In this document: positions 1-28,340 of the stretch, piece after piece
Layout: the number at the start of each line of letters is the position of its first letter
Position numbering within the stretch: the first letter of the stretch is position 1
Source: Cyanoderma ruficeps
Taxonomy: Eukaryota; Chordata; Aves; Passeriformes; Timaliidae
Assembly (NCBI GenBank): GCA_008694505.1
Contig: VZDJ01007749.1
Span: 422,048 to 486,047, forward strand
Length of the DNA: 64,000 nt
Direction of reading: 5' to 3'
Made by a program: the position numbers and the translations under genes
The notes under the pieces: generated by a model
Told to the model about the DNA's origin: nothing
Database searches by the model: none
The model's input: only the letters and a program-made list of their open reading frames with translations

Positions 1-3000
1 CATTCACACTTATTTTGGCCAATTCTGGGTGTAATTAAGGGTTTGGGGTTTTTTTTGCCCTGAGATAAGCTGTCACTACCTTCAAAAGCTGATAGGCAAA
101 TAGAGACAGCTGCATATTTCTTTAAACCCTTCTCTGAGACCAGGTTTGTGGCCTTTCAGGCAAAATATGCCTGTAAACAAAACGCTAGAGTAGTTCTTAG
201 GAAGCCCACCTAATATCTCTGACCATGGCCACAATCTCTCAAGTGGAGTGAAACGTAAACCACTAGTTTCACCAGGTTATTTTTAGCCAGGATCATTTCC
301 CTGTACTGTTTTACTCCTGGCCTCACAAACTGGTGTTGTGGATAAAAAGTGAGGCAAGAAGGAGTTAAGATTGTGTTGCTGCAAAGAGAAACATTTGGCA
401 AATCTTTCCCAAAAAACTTCTTTTGTTTGAGCAGGGAGAGGGTGGGTATGCCTGAACAGCACAAGGAAAAGGGCTGGAAATGAAATCTTGACCGCAGCAA
501 AGGTGAACAGTGCATTGACTCAAAGGGATGCATCCCTTTGCTTCACCATGAGAGCAGACATCCTGCTTAGGATGCCTGACATGCTCCAGGCTGCTGCAAG
601 GGTGGCATTTGCAGTCCACACACCAATCCACAGACCAAAGGCTGCAATGGAAATGTGCCCCTCTACAGTGATTGCAGCAGTTTAGAGATGAAGAAATTAG
701 GGTAACGATTTCCATTGTGCCTGGCTTGTCTCCTTATCCCTCTCCCTTCTTTCATCTCTGCGTGGGATCAAGACACCATGACAGTTTGAAAACTATCAGA
801 CACTTTTTTGGTATGATAGAACAAGGTACGTCCGGGTTTTGTGGGGATGATGAAGGGTCCATCAGGAGGGAAGAGGGTTTTAAACTGGAGCAGATCTCTG
901 ATCCAATCCACCATACAGCCACTGATGGAACAAGACTGGGCAGAAAATCACATGGGTGACAACCCTCATGCTGTGGATCCAAAGTAATGTTGATTCATCC
1001 ATGCACATGGAAGGGAGGGAGGTATCCAGGCAGGAAACGCCAAGCAAGGCCCCCACAAAGTTAAGGCTGCTGAGCCTCAAATCAGAGCCCCACCATCTTC
1101 CTTTACTCCACATGGCAGCAGAATGCTGCCCATAGCACTGGGAATGTTGCTGATCCCAGAGGGGCCATGGCTCTGCAGGAATGCTGGCAAGGGCTGCCTG
1201 CCCACCTTATCCTGCTCCTGGGCAGCTGGGCTACCACATACCCATGGCGAGGCTTAGAAAAATAAACTGTAAATCTGTAACCACTGGGACTGGCTGACTC
1301 AGGAAAGCACCAGGAGATGAGAGATTAGACACGTCATTAGCAAGAGCCCTGTTCTTTGCAGCTGCCGACAAATCTCCATACTTCAAGTCTAAAGCACTTT
1401 CTGTTTTGCAGGCAGGTGATAAGCTCAGTGCTTCATAAATCCCCAGAGGAACATTGCTGAGACCATGTCCCTTGTCAACATCACGCAGCAGAAGGAATCA
1501 TTACTGCTCCCTTTGCTTTGTTATCCTACAGTCCCACCAAGAATTCTTCCTGCCAAGCTCCTGTGAATGGGCTGCACAGAAAATAAATTCTTCAAATATC
1601 TGTTGCCTTCTCTCTGTGCAAATACCAGGCTGTTGATTGACCAGGGAAGGATACAAATATTTACAGACAAGGTGAGGGTGGGAGCTCTGCCACACATTGT
1701 GCTTGTGGCTGCAGCCAGGCAAACAGAGCTGCCAGGATACCTGTGGCCTGTGCCTGCTGCACAGACAGACTTGGCAAACCCCAAATTCAGCAACAAATAT
1801 TATTTTCTTGGACTGATTTCAGAGCATTTGGTTTAAAGCTAGGATGCTGATCTGAATATACCTGAAGTGGGAAAACAATTCTATTAACATGTAAAACAAT
1901 GACAGGCCCTAGTGATACACAAGGTTCTCCAGCACAGGAACCTCACCACAGCATCCCACATCAGGCATTGGGGCTACAAGGAGCCTGCTGCTCAACAGGA
2001 AAGGCTGGCACCATTACAAGAAAAACAAGCAGCCACAGGAATCCCACCACCACCTCCCAACAAATGCCCCAAAAGACCCTCCTTTAGTTCAGTCTTTTTC
2101 TTCTCCAGGTAGTCCTAGAGTTTGAATATTTCCTTGTCCTCACACATATCAGCTCTGACAAACCAGCCTCCCACTGGATCAAAGCGAGGAGGAGGTGGAT
2201 TCTGGGTTGGCTGGGAGTTGGAACCATGACTGTTTGGATGGTCCCAGATGTGACTTCAGCCCGTGCAAAGAAGCTTCATTCTGCAGGTATCTGAGATTTG
2301 GGAGACAGCATGGGTCAGACAGCAGTTCCAGCAGCAGCATGGACATGGCTGGAGGTAATTTAATAACACACAGACTTGGCCAGAGCTGATCCCACAAAAC
2401 ACTCTTACATACCTTTAACTTTTTTATAGCAGTGTAGCCCCCTGCATGTTCCTTTCCTCATTTGGAGACTTAAGTAAAAGCACTCTGGGGTGGGTGGAAT
2501 CTCTCTCATTACAGTTTTTTCAGGGACATTTATGGATTCCTCTTTGATCTGACCTTTATAGCCATCCAAGGCCATTTTCCTGGGGTTTCTCCTTTTTCTG
2601 AGGCTGGAAAGCAAGTTGCATTTGCCAGGGAAGCACAGCCTGCCTTTGATACTTAACAGGGAGAATTTCACTCAGCCTTGCCTCAGTGGAAGAGGGTATT
2701 CCTCCCAAATTTACAGCAGAACCCTCTATGTGGAAACACACATTAAGAAACCCCTCTCCTACCTGCTGTGGTGTCCTTGTCACAGTTCATCACACTCCAC
2801 TTTCTGCTGTTCATTCCCCAGCCTAGTGCTACGCTACAAGAAGCACCTCACTGAAACATGCCAAGTTACTTTTCCAATCCCTGTCCTTACTGGCTCCAGG
2901 TAATCAGCGATGATATTGCTCTCATGTATCAGATTTCTGGGCTCCATCATTCATGGCAAAAACACTCATATGGGAGGAACGCATCCTGCATAGCCCAGCC

Positions 3001-6000
3001 AGGAGGCCTAATGGAGTGGGCAGGCAGGGATACAAGGAATGGTGGAGCCCATAGGGAGGTTCAGGGCAGAGCAAAGGTCTTCTTTACCCTCTCCTTCCAC
3101 CAGGCAAGCAGCTTGTCCTGCATCTGGGAACCGAGTGGCTGGCATATGGACACTCCTCATCAGCAAACACGACAGTCACGGATGTGAAGGGATACACCTC
3201 TCTGTGCATGGATGAGAACACTGAAGACTCATTATTCCTGCAGCCAGGGGATCCTTGATTTATTCCATTGTTGTGAGTGACACTGTCTCTCCCCTCCCTT
3301 TTTTCCCCCTTCAATCTGTACTTGTTCACTGCAGCATTACAACTCTTCCCTTTAAGCATTCCTACAATTCCAGGCCAAGGGGATAGACCTATTTTCTCGG
3401 GTCCACCCCTGCAGAGCAAAGAGCCCCAAAGATTCAGAGGGCTCAGGAAGCACCTGCTCCTGGGATGATCAAATAGAGCTGGGATTGGGACTCCTGTACA
3501 CGAGGTACTACACAAACACTACCAAAGGTCCTGTCTTGAGCAGCTTTGCAGTAAGAGCACTGAGAAACATTTTTCTGTAAGGCCAGTGTACTCATGATGT
3601 ATCCATGCTCTGCAGTGCATCCAGGCTGACATTATAGGAACATAATGCCTCTTCCATAAAGCTCAGCAGGATCTGACCTGCTTCCAAACCCATTGTGCAG
3701 CCCAGGACATTGATTGATTTGCTGACCAATTGCCCATGGCATGCCCTGGGCAAAGCTGCTCCAACATGTGTCCATCCAACACAGCATCTTCCTCATCTTC
3801 TTGGGAGAGCAAGGGAAACCATCTCTGAGCAATGAAAAGTCACAGGACTGTGCTGCTAGAAAGTGCTGGAGCTGGGGAGTACTGCCACACCTCTGGCCAA
3901 ATTAGTGAGGAATCAGCACCCCACCATGCTGGCCTTCCCTTTGCAACCCCCTGGGGGACAGACACCTCCCCACCTCTCCCCTCTCCCTACTTAGTCAGGC
4001 CTTTGCAGAGCTGCAGGACAGCCACTTAAACAAGGATTGCGCAATTTCAGCTCAGAGCTTAGTCACTCACCCAGAAAACAAGTCTCCTTCCAGGGCTGCC
4101 TTATCTTGTGGCTTTGATAGGCACAGGATATGCACACATTGGCATAGAGGGGCAGGCAGAGGACAGGAGGTCCCATTTCCTTCTCTCTGTTGAGCTTTTA
4201 AGAGAAATGGTCCCTTTTTATCATCCCTCCAGCAATGTCCTCAGAAGTGCTTCACTTGTCCAGCCCACAGAAGACCCCAGATCCATTGTTCCAGGAGCAA
4301 GGAATGGATCTGGGGCTATCTGCTGAGCCTGCTCCCCAAGCCACACTTGCAGGCCCCTTCTTATCTGCACCACCCACTCTGGAGCAGGTTACTGAGCGCC
4401 AAGCAGGAATATTCAACAGCACAATGCCAATGCTTAATAACACGATTCCTATGTCCTTCCTGCTGTGACTGAGGTTGGGCGAGGAAAGAGGGCAGGAAGA
4501 TGTCACCACCTCCATCTTTCCCCAGAGCAATCCATCTCTCACCAGTGAGTCAGCAGTGTTCTCCTGGTGTCCTTGCTCCTTTTTTAGCTGCTCAGTAACC
4601 AAACAGAACCAGGTGGTTTATTTGCAGAGATTTCTCCACTAAGACACAGGGGTGCCTGTCTCCCACACAGAACTCTGTTTGCATTGTACCTCCCCCTGCT
4701 TGTTGTGTGCACCAAGGAGAAGCTCTGGCAGTTTAAGCCTTATGTCCTCGCACACCACATGGTTTTTACAGTTAACCAGTTTCTGTAGACCAAATTATCC
4801 TGCCTGAGGAAAGCTTTTCAACCAAGCATCGTGTTTCTCCCTCCAGAGTACGTCCTCCAGCTTGCCATTTCGCTCAAGCACACAAATACTATGTGCACAG
4901 TCCCAAGGAGAGCAAATAAATCTTTAATTTTCCACTCTTCAACTCAAGCGAAGGCTGAGCCATGCGCAGCAACCAGGTGCCATATTACATTTTGCACTTG
5001 GTTTTTTGCAGCCCAGAGGATTTTCTAAGTCATTCTCTCCAGAGCCCCTTGAAATGCGTGGCATAAAGAGATGGTGTGTGTATCCAAAATGCAAAAGATG
5101 GGCAGACACAAAACCACCCAGCATTGGGGCCATTAGCATTGCCTCCTGCCTTTCTCCTGCATGATACAGGTTAACACATGGTCAGAGTCTTATAAACCAC
5201 ATGCTAATGTATCAATCTCTGAGGGTCCAGCCTTTGCAGAGAAGTGACTAAAATTAACTTCAGCGAGACTGGTCCTCAGAGGTATTTTGTAAAGCAAAAG
5301 TTTTAATAAAGAAAAATAACAAAATAACAAATGTTACAGAAGACAAAGGATAAGCCATGCACAGGCGTCCGAGAAACTTCTTGACAACCTGCTAAAACAT
5401 GCCAAAAAGCCTTTTTTTTCTTCAGTGCTCCTTCCAAAATACTGAATGTTCTCAGAGGGACAATTTGGCTTGCAGCCAATAGAGAGAGATACAGGGTTTG
5501 AAGAAAGGTGACAAAGTCCAATAGATGCTTATCTCTTGGCCTGAGTCAATTACTGCCAGGAGGGTATGGAAAAATCTAGGCGAACTTCCTAAAATGTCTA
5601 GAGGTAAACTGAAACTCTTTCCCTATTTGGAAACACTTGCTGGGGGTGCAGGAAATGCATTCCCACATCTGCAGAACACCAAGATCTTCATGTCCTTTTT
5701 GCCAGTCCATGCCACAAAGGAAGAAGATTCTGTCATGAGGTCTAATGCAAGAGATTTGTTTACCCCCAGGCAAGTTCTTTATCCCCTTCTTTTAACAAAA
5801 GGATGTCCTGGTCCTCTAGAAAATTAAAAGAATAGGCTCCATGCAATACACGGTTTCCAGAACGGTGGTAATTGACAACCCACTTGAAGATGAGCAAGAC
5901 CATCTCTGTCTTCATTTATTGCCTTTTATTCTTCTTTTTGCACACACCTAAGAGACAGGCAGGGGGTTTCTTTTTCACATGGTCTTGTTGACATCAGTGA

Positions 6001-8375
6001 GTGACTTCTGTGTCACCTTGCACATTTTACAGGCCAAAGGACTAGAAACAGTCTGATAATCCAGTAGCCCTAAAGAAATGCAGCCAGGCCCTACACCAAT
6101 GGGCCAAACGATGCCAGTCCAGCCCCAGAATGCTGTGCCCAGGGGTAAGCAGGCATCCTGCTTAAAAAGTGAAGCTTAAAAAGCCCAGCCTCACATCAGG
6201 GAAGAGGAACCCCATCCCAGCAAGGTGAAGACACCAAAACCACACAGGATTCCCAGACAGTGATGGGGGAAAAAAGCAGCACAGAGGGTAGGACTTGACT
6301 TGTGCAAATATACCTAGGGAGGGTTGGTGGTGGAAAGGAGGAGGTGGCACTTTGTGGTCAGTCATAAAAGGAAGACATGGATCAGGTGGCCTCATGTTGA
6401 CTCCAGACAGACGTCACAACCTGCCTTATTCAGGGCTGGGCAAACACAGCCAGGGAGCCCTGCTGGTGTAAATCAGTCTTGCGTTGACTCAAGTCAGCAC
6501 AGCCGTGTCAGGTGACATCAAAAGGCTCTCTCCCAACATGAGAAGAAGCAGAGCAAGAGGGTCATTTGAACATTCTACACTGCATCAAAGCTGGGCTGTG
6601 GCAAGGCTGGGAACAGCTGCAAGGGAAATCCTGGAGCAGCTTCAGGAAGGATACAGGAGTTCTAGAATTTTGACACTGTTCCCATCACACTGGGTCCCAA
6701 AGATACCTTGAATTCACCCACAACATCCCTATGAACAATTCCAAGAGGGATCTGTAGAGACCTTGCTGCTGATTTAACACATCATGTTGAAAGCAGTGAC
6801 TGGTGTACAATGAGAAGCTGATGAGCACAGCTCCCTTTCCTTTCCAGCCAGAACACCTTGCAGAACACCACAGTCTCCTTCCAGGAGCTAACAAGCACAA
6901 TGCCAAGGCTCCTTTGGAGCCTTGAAACAAGTCCAGTTTCATGAGCATCAGCTCAAAAACTTGACCCAGAAAACACTGCCAAGCAAAAGCTAAAGCTCAC
7001 CAAGTCAGACATGGCCTTTTCTTTTTCTGTTCCAAACACAGCTCGGGGTTGCAATGGTGTTGATAGCAGTGGGACAGAACCAGACCTGAACTAAACAACT
7101 GACAAACCTGTCTCTGGAAGAAGGGAAATTCCTGATCCAGTGGTGATCAGTATCTACAGATGATCAATAATTACTGATGTGCATCAGTGGTAACCTGCTT
7201 ATCTGGCCTGTGAAGCAGTCCATAGGCAAGAATGACAACCCTGGTGATAGGCGAGATATTCATGGGTTGGCAGCATCCAGGCAGCTTGGCCTTTATGCAG
7301 ATTGATGATGTTAATTAACAGTGATGGCTTGACAAAGTTAGTTAACCCACCAGAGGTTTGTCTGGTCTCAGCTCCTGAGGGAACTGGATCCTCCTGCAGA
7401 GCCTACAGTGGAAAAGTGGCACCAATATGTCCTGAAAGATCTGCTTCAAGTCTCACCTCTTACCCACCTCATAATGACAGGCCAGCTCTAAACATCTGGG
7501 TATTTGCATGAACAGATGGCCAGCTGCTCAATCTGTACACGTGGCCCAAACTGGTGTTCCACCTCCAGCAGCAGCAGCCAGGATATGTTAAAGATTCCAA
7601 GTAGAGAACACAGAGCCAGCACAGCACAGAGGCCTGCAGCTCCAAGTGGTCTGAGGCAAGAAAAGGCAGAAAGAAAAGGCAGAGAGGGAAGGTAGAGGGA
7701 AACAGGAATGAGAGGAGCTGCAAAGTTAAAGGGCATACACTGAAAGTTTGCTAAGTATCTTACTTCCAAGTGAAAATCCCTCCTGCTTCTCACATTATTC
7801 AGGACACTTAAAACTAGTCCTAACCAGCTGCTCCCACTTCCTTTGTCCAGCTCTTCTTAAACGTACAAGCAGCCCACTAAGAAACAGACCAAACATGTGC
7901 AAAGATTTGCAGACAAAAACAGAGACCTTTGGAAAACACTCCATAGAAACAAGCACCCCTCTCCCAGCACAGAGGCAGCTGTGCTTTACAGTAGGACAGT
8001 TTCCAATGTTTTCTTTCTCTGTGCAGACCAGCGATTTCCTGTCCTCCATGGCAACCACTTTGCATTTACTGAAGGAGGCTGTGCCAATAATCTCCAAAAA
8101 AGAATGAAAAATTTTAAAGTGGTGCTGCCTCTTAGCTCCTGCCTTTAACTTGCTGATGCTTTCCATACCCATGGTTCCAGTCCATTCTTCTACGCTCCTT
8201 AAAAACGTTGCCACTAGGAGCAAATCTCCAGTGCTGCACTGCCCACACACAGGGACATTCTCAAGCACTGGTGACACAAGTCTTTCTGAAGCCACCAGCA
8301 CCTCCCAGCAAGAGCTGTCTGTGCACCTTCCAAAGGACGAGGTTTTTGCTTTTTCCAAGGCACAGCTCCCAGTTT

Positions 8376-8429
8376 GAAGACAGTCCCTGTCATGAAGACA
8401 GCCCTTGTCATGAACACAGCCCTGGAATT
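8376..8429. repeat. 18-bp tandem repeat, three copies
   Basis: Three adjacent 18-bp units begin at 8376, 8394 and 8412. The first two differ by two bases (GAAGACAGTCCCTGTCAT, GAAGACAGCCCTTGTCAT). The third is diverged over its last third. It is a small minisatellite with no gene around it. Confidence 0.75.
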
Positions 8430-11400
8430 TGATGACCAGGTCTTCCTGTTACAGGTTTAGAAGTAATCTTGTCACTCTTTCCTGGAAGGGAAGCACTCAC
8501 TGGAGGAGTGCCAGTCCAACAGTTCCAACACACAGCTGAGCCAAACTAAGCCTCCCCAGCAAGGTGTCCTTCCCCATCCCCTCTTGCAGAAGTCTGCGTG
8601 CTTCTCAGCTCCGGGGACACAGATTCAGTACAGCAACTTGGCAAAAAGCCTTTGTTCTGTTTTGGTCCATCTCATTCCATTTTAGCGAGTTACATCAGCT
8701 TGGCCTGAGGCCACATGAACATCAGGACCAGCCCAAGGCATTCAATAAGAACAAAACAGGAGGGGAAGTGAGGCCATCCCCTTTCAGTGAGCTCATGATG
8801 AAAATACATCCATTGCTGTGTCAAGTTTTACTGTACTAGAACATCTCTCATTAACCTCTTACACTTAAAGAGGCTCTGTTTAGCAAGGCCTTCAAGGATG
8901 AGCAGTTCAAGAAAGAACTGGAAGCTCCTGATTAAATTATACCAAGCCTGAGGTGTATTTTTAGGCTGAGCCACAGGTGCAATCTAAACCTGCGCTGTTT
9001 CAGAGTCAGGCTTTCTTCTTGCTACTTTTTTCTTTTAAAATCCCTTGACAAGGGAGCAGAACAAACTTGATCCTAACTAAATCAGACATAATAAAGCAGG
9101 ACATTGTTTTCAAGGCAGGCAGTAAACTAGCATTAAACAGGAACCTTAAAGTTCTTTTTTTACTCCTGTTTTATTTCAGTGATTCAGACTCTCAGGGACC
9201 TTTTCCTCACATGGAACGGGAAAGTTTTTGAATAACAGCAAAGCAACATTAAACACAAAGAACAAAAAGGGAATGAGAATCCCTTAACTGATAGGAAAGG
9301 CTTCTACAGTCTTACCTAAAAGAGGTTAAGGTGTTGCAAGCAGTAAGTGCACACAATCCACTGCTCTCTAGCTTTGAGTGCTGACAAGAAGCCAAAGCAC
9401 CAACACAGGAGCACTCACAGTGCATTTCTACCTGCCCAGGACCCTAGCAGCCTCTCTTGCAGAAAGTGACCTTGCAATTCTACTGCCAAGTAAAACAGAC
9501 CCACAGAAGAGAGCACTAAAAGTCACTTAAATTGACTGAAATGTTTCACTGCATTGGAGTGGAGGCAGAACAGTGACATTGGCAGTTACCACATCTGTAC
9601 AGAAGAGCAGCAAACCACAGCCAAAGGACAGCCAAACTCAAAACCACCAGCACTCATTTCCAAGAGCAGCTGATGAAGACAGCAGGAGCCCTGGAGTGGA
9701 ATTTCATATTTAAGTTAATTTCGTGGATCTGACAAAAACTCCCCATGGAACCACAGGAAAGTCCCCTTTTCTGCACACCACCTGAATTCCCTGTCCTGTA
9801 AAACAAGCATCCTTCCTGCAAGTTATGAAGCACTCCTAGCAGGGATTATTTTTAGCATGCAAGCATGAAAGCTCAGCTGAACTGGATTCTGATCTCAGCT
9901 GGGCCTTCTCATTGGCTTTGTAATATTAAAAGTAAACAAAAAGCAAAGCTGAGCCCACACCAGAGCTCAGCCACCAGGCAGTATTTTGATAGCAGATGAA
10001 ACACAATTTTTGGTAAACAGTGAGCTGCAGCTCCAAAGCTGCAGCCAGCCAACAATCTGAGGGATGACATGCATCACCAGTGTCTGCACTCATTCACTGG
10101 TGAGCAGTGATCCGCCAATGGACCAACTTCAAACCCATTTCAGATATTCCACTGTCACCAAGCAATGACGCTGGTGTTTAGGAGGACAAACTAAAATCAC
10201 TCTTAACTGTGCTCTCAACCATAGCAGCAAGTGCTGGGAGAGCAGGGAAGAACTGAAAACTCCACCTGAAAACAGGAACTCTGCAGAGCTCTCTGCTTCA
10301 CAGCACAAACAAGCAGCATCTCCCAATCTGTTGAGAGGGCAAGTCAGAAACTTAATACCTGCTGAGAAAACCTCCCCAAGTCCATGTTTTGAGAAATTCA
10401 CATTTGCTATCAGAAGTGTAGCACAAGGCAGGGCCTCAGATCAGAGCCCCCCTACAGACTGTGCAATCCAGAAGAAAGACAATAGAATGAAGAAAAGCTG
10501 AATAAATTGGGATAAAGAGCATAAAGAGCCCACAGCTCTTCCAGGCTTTATGTATCCCAAAGGCACACAAAATGTTCTCTGTTTTATTTACCAGTCCCAA
10601 CATCAGTGATGTGTCTTCATAGAATTGTGACTACTTGCATACATCAGGGCAAACCAGTTCCTTCCTGAAGTACATTTGATCCTTAATAATTCCCTTTCTA
10701 TGGCTACAAACCCATTGTATTGCAGCACCTGGAATCACAGCCTTGTACAAGAAGACACATTTTTGAGCCTCTCTTATGGGACCAGCTTGGTTCCCATCTG
10801 CAGTTTTTCTACAGCTGGATGTTTAACACCCTTTGTAAACTTGACCAAACAGTAGATTTTCCTTTGCCCCCATTCAAGTAGGGGGAGGAGAATTGACATC
10901 TGCAGCATGTGGCTTTTCACAACAGTTACCATCACAGTAGTAAGGCCTGTGCCTGTTCTCAAAAGCCAATTTTTAACTCATAAGCTAGAGGAACAAGCTT
11001 GTGAAGTTAAACCTGCTTTACAGATGGGATCAGTAAATATACATTAGTCAATCCTTGTTTGGGACATGTATGAGACTCTGCTCTCATCCACCCTAACCAG
11101 CCTTTCAAATTAAGTCTCAGCAATATTTCTAAAAAACTTATTTTCATATTAATGATAACCTGCATTATCACACTGATTTACTCAAGCTGATCTTCATTCT
11201 GCTAAGGCTTTATTCAAGGCCCTGCTATAAGAAAAGTCAGGTCCAGCAATATTACATGCCTTAAAGGAATATTTCTGTCCTTCCTTATGAGCAGGCTGTC
11301 TACACACACAGCTAATTTCTCTTATGTATCAACATCTGTCCAGCTACCAGGTGAGAAACTGGGGGATGCAGCAGCCTTTTCAGGACTTCGACTCAACCTG

Positions 11401-11588
11401 AGGAGAAACATGGGAGCAGGTAACCAGTGGCTGTTGCAGCCTGCCACCCACTGGCCTCCAGCGGTGTTAGCTGAGCTGAGGCTTATTTTCCAAGTCACCA
11501 CGCTGAAGCTGACTGCAATGCACTCTGCTGGCAGCAGCTGATTCACAACAGCTTCCTCCAGAGCAACATTGGCATTGGCAGAGACTGT

Positions 11589-11642
11589 GTTACAGTTTTC
11601 TTGCGGTTATTATAAATTAACTGTAACTACAATAACTGCAAC
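11589..11642. repeat. Two interleaved inverted repeats
   Basis: GTTACAGTT (11589–11597) pairs perfectly with AACTGTAAC (11619–11627). TTGCGGTTAT (11601–11610) pairs 9 of 10 with ATAACTGCAA (11632–11641). The arms alternate A-B-A'-B', so both cannot form simple nested hairpins. The right arms also form a direct repeat AACTGYAAC, and each contains TAACTG, a Myb-type core. Confidence 0.6.
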
Positions 11643-12937
11643 ATCAGTATAAAGCCATAATTACAGCCATCTGAAGTGTTAAACATACTTTTAATCTATT
11701 CACATATTTTGACTTGGATTAAGGTATGTCAAGAATTTAGAGTGCCAACCACAACACTTCATGGAAAAGCTCCAAAAAGGTATTTGAAACAGAAAAAGGG
11801 TCTCTCACTTTGCTTCAAACACTGCTACTGGTAGTGCATGAAACCCATCATAGTCTGGGCCACTTCTAGAGTTGGGACATAAAATGTTGCTTGCCATGGC
11901 AAACACAACTGCATTCTCTGCAGAAAATAAGAAAAGGCTTTGAGCCAGGTTGAGCTAGTTTAGGATAAACAGTATACTTTTTTAAAAACCAAAGCTTTGC
12001 CAGCATGAACGATGCAGTTTGGGACCACTAATGGCCCCAGGATAAGTGCTAGAAGCTTATCTGACATCTATCATAGCAAGCATTGCTGTCACCTACCAGC
12101 TATATAGAGGCCACACAGGCACAATGTGCTTATGGCAAACAACCCCAGGTTGAAACTATTCCTGCCAAAGAAAGGAAAAAGGAGTTCACACATCCTTCAG
12201 CCACTCTGCTGCCAGATGGTGTGGCTCGCACAAGGTGATGAGTTTTCATGGAGTATCAAGAAGAAAAAGCAGTAGGTCACAGGAAAGTAAAACCCATAGT
12301 AACTGCCACTGAGCAGCCCATTCTCAGAGTTTCTCTGGCTGACGCTGCTTCAGGCAGTCTGTCGAGGGCACAGTCACAGAGCCAACTTTGAGCATGATTA
12401 GAAGCTTAATCACATGAAATTAAGCAAGGCTGAGACACTCCTCTCACCCAAAAGCTGGGGTGGCTTTAGGACAGACTGATTCACTTACTTATGCCAACTT
12501 ACTGTAAACTGTCCAATGATGGCCCTGGGGTTTATGGGCTGAGCCATCTCAGCTATGGCAGTGTGAGCCCAGCTGTTTTCAAGAGGTTTATACCTGACGG
12601 AAGACTGTCCTGGCCTTTGCTTCCAGAAGTCCTGAAGATTTAAACAGCCTCTTGCTGCTAGTAGGTGTAAAATTACAATGCTGTACATGGAGTATAGTGG
12701 AAGAAAAAGTTCCAGATAGCCACTCAAACAGCAATGTGACTTGAAGTCCACACATTTCATTTCAACACCCATTCCAAGAACAATCCTCGAGTCAAATATT
12801 TCTCTCTAGTGCTCTGAAGAGCTCCAGGTGATGAGTAATTTGTGATAGTTCTGGGTCTGAAGCCTTTGTCACTTTATATCCTGTTGCTATAGGACACACA
12901 AATTCTTGCCATACAACAGCTTGTTGTGTCAGACATC

Positions 12938-12943
12938 TTTATT
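12938..12943 (-). terminator. SNX5: SNX5 poly(A) signal (distal candidate)
   Basis: The minus strand reads AATAAA here, about 490 nt past the SNX5 stop, followed by a GU-rich stretch (around 12898–12920) as expected downstream of a cleavage site. This would give a 3' UTR of about 0.5 kb. The better of two candidates. Confidence 0.55.
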
Positions 12944-13342
12944 TACTGTGTTGCCCAAGTGTACAAATAGTGAATGTAGTTATAGAAATTCAAAATATAT
13001 TGTAGTAGAAATCTGTCTGGGAAGTGGAATGCTAAGATATTCACTTTATAAAATTATTACCCTTAAGTCACTCTCACTTGGCAAGTTTTAAATATATCAA
13101 GGCCATGAAGAGAGAGATTATGATCCTGCAAAAAAGGAATTCTCAGTAAACTTTTTCTGCTAAATGAAAACAGTGAACAGCAAATTAACTTCTTACATTT
13201 GACTCATTTTGAGTTATCAGCCAACGGGATGTTAGCTACATCCAGACAATTCATACACAATTCAGCTCCCATTTATACCAATAAAGTCAACATATCACTA
13301 TCAACATACTTTAGTATTAGTGAAACAATCTCAGTGACAATA

Positions 13343-13348
13343 TTTATT
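13343..13348 (-). terminator. SNX5: SNX5 poly(A) signal (proximal candidate)
   Basis: The minus strand reads AATAAA 86 nt past the SNX5 stop codon. Use of this site would give a very short 3' UTR. The downstream sequence is less obviously GU-rich than at 12938. Confidence 0.3.
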
Positions 13349-13433
13349 TTAAGCTAATGAAGTCAAGCCAATAAGTTGGCCCTGGCTATTGAGTGCAATT
13401 GATGCTTTTGTCACATTTTCAGAGTAAGACTCC

Positions 13434-27979
<14,546 letters not shown>

Positions 27980-28312
27980 ACCTCCGAGCACAGACAACCA
28001 CCCCACACCTTTCTCTTCCTCCTCCTCCTCCCGGCCACCTCCTCCTCATATAACCCGGGCGGAGCGGCCGCCGCCACACCCCCTGAGGGGCACTCGCCAT
28101 CTTTGGTGAGGGCAGGGCGCTGCTTGCCTTCATCCAAGATGGCACCTCAACTTGGTTTATTTTTTCGGCTTGCACGTAAAGATTTGGGTTGTTTTCCTTA
28201 CAACCTTTAAAAAATACCAAAAAAGCGCGAAATGGACCAAACACAGCCCTCTCGCCACCTTTCGGGGCGCTCCAGCGAAGGGGAAAGGGCTGGGGGCTGG
28301 CAGTGCCGGGAA

Positions 28313-28330
28313 ACTACAAGTCCCATGAGG
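28313..28330 (+). promoter_or_regulatory. ZNF143-type ACTACAA-TCCC element
   Basis: ACTACAAGTCCCATGAGG closely matches the conserved vertebrate promoter element bound by ZNF143. It lies 11 bp from the NRF1-like motif and between the two divergent genes. Confidence 0.7.
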
Positions 28331-28340
28331 CAGAGGGCGA

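Larger units (their letters stand above)
1..12900. other. Intergenic stretch left of SNX5, no recognised gene
   Basis: I recognise no coding exon, RNA gene or well-defined mobile element over these 12.9 kb. Open frames are short and unrelated to any family I know. The longest (minus strand, 7795–8358, 187 codons) has no recognisable domain and is of a length that chance can produce in stop-poor DNA. Visible structure is limited to a three-copy 18-bp tandem repeat near 8376, interleaved inverted repeats near 11589, and a stretch near 5160–5880 that may be an old LTR remnant. It may contain untranslated or regulatory DNA of a neighbour outside the window. Confidence 0.6.
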
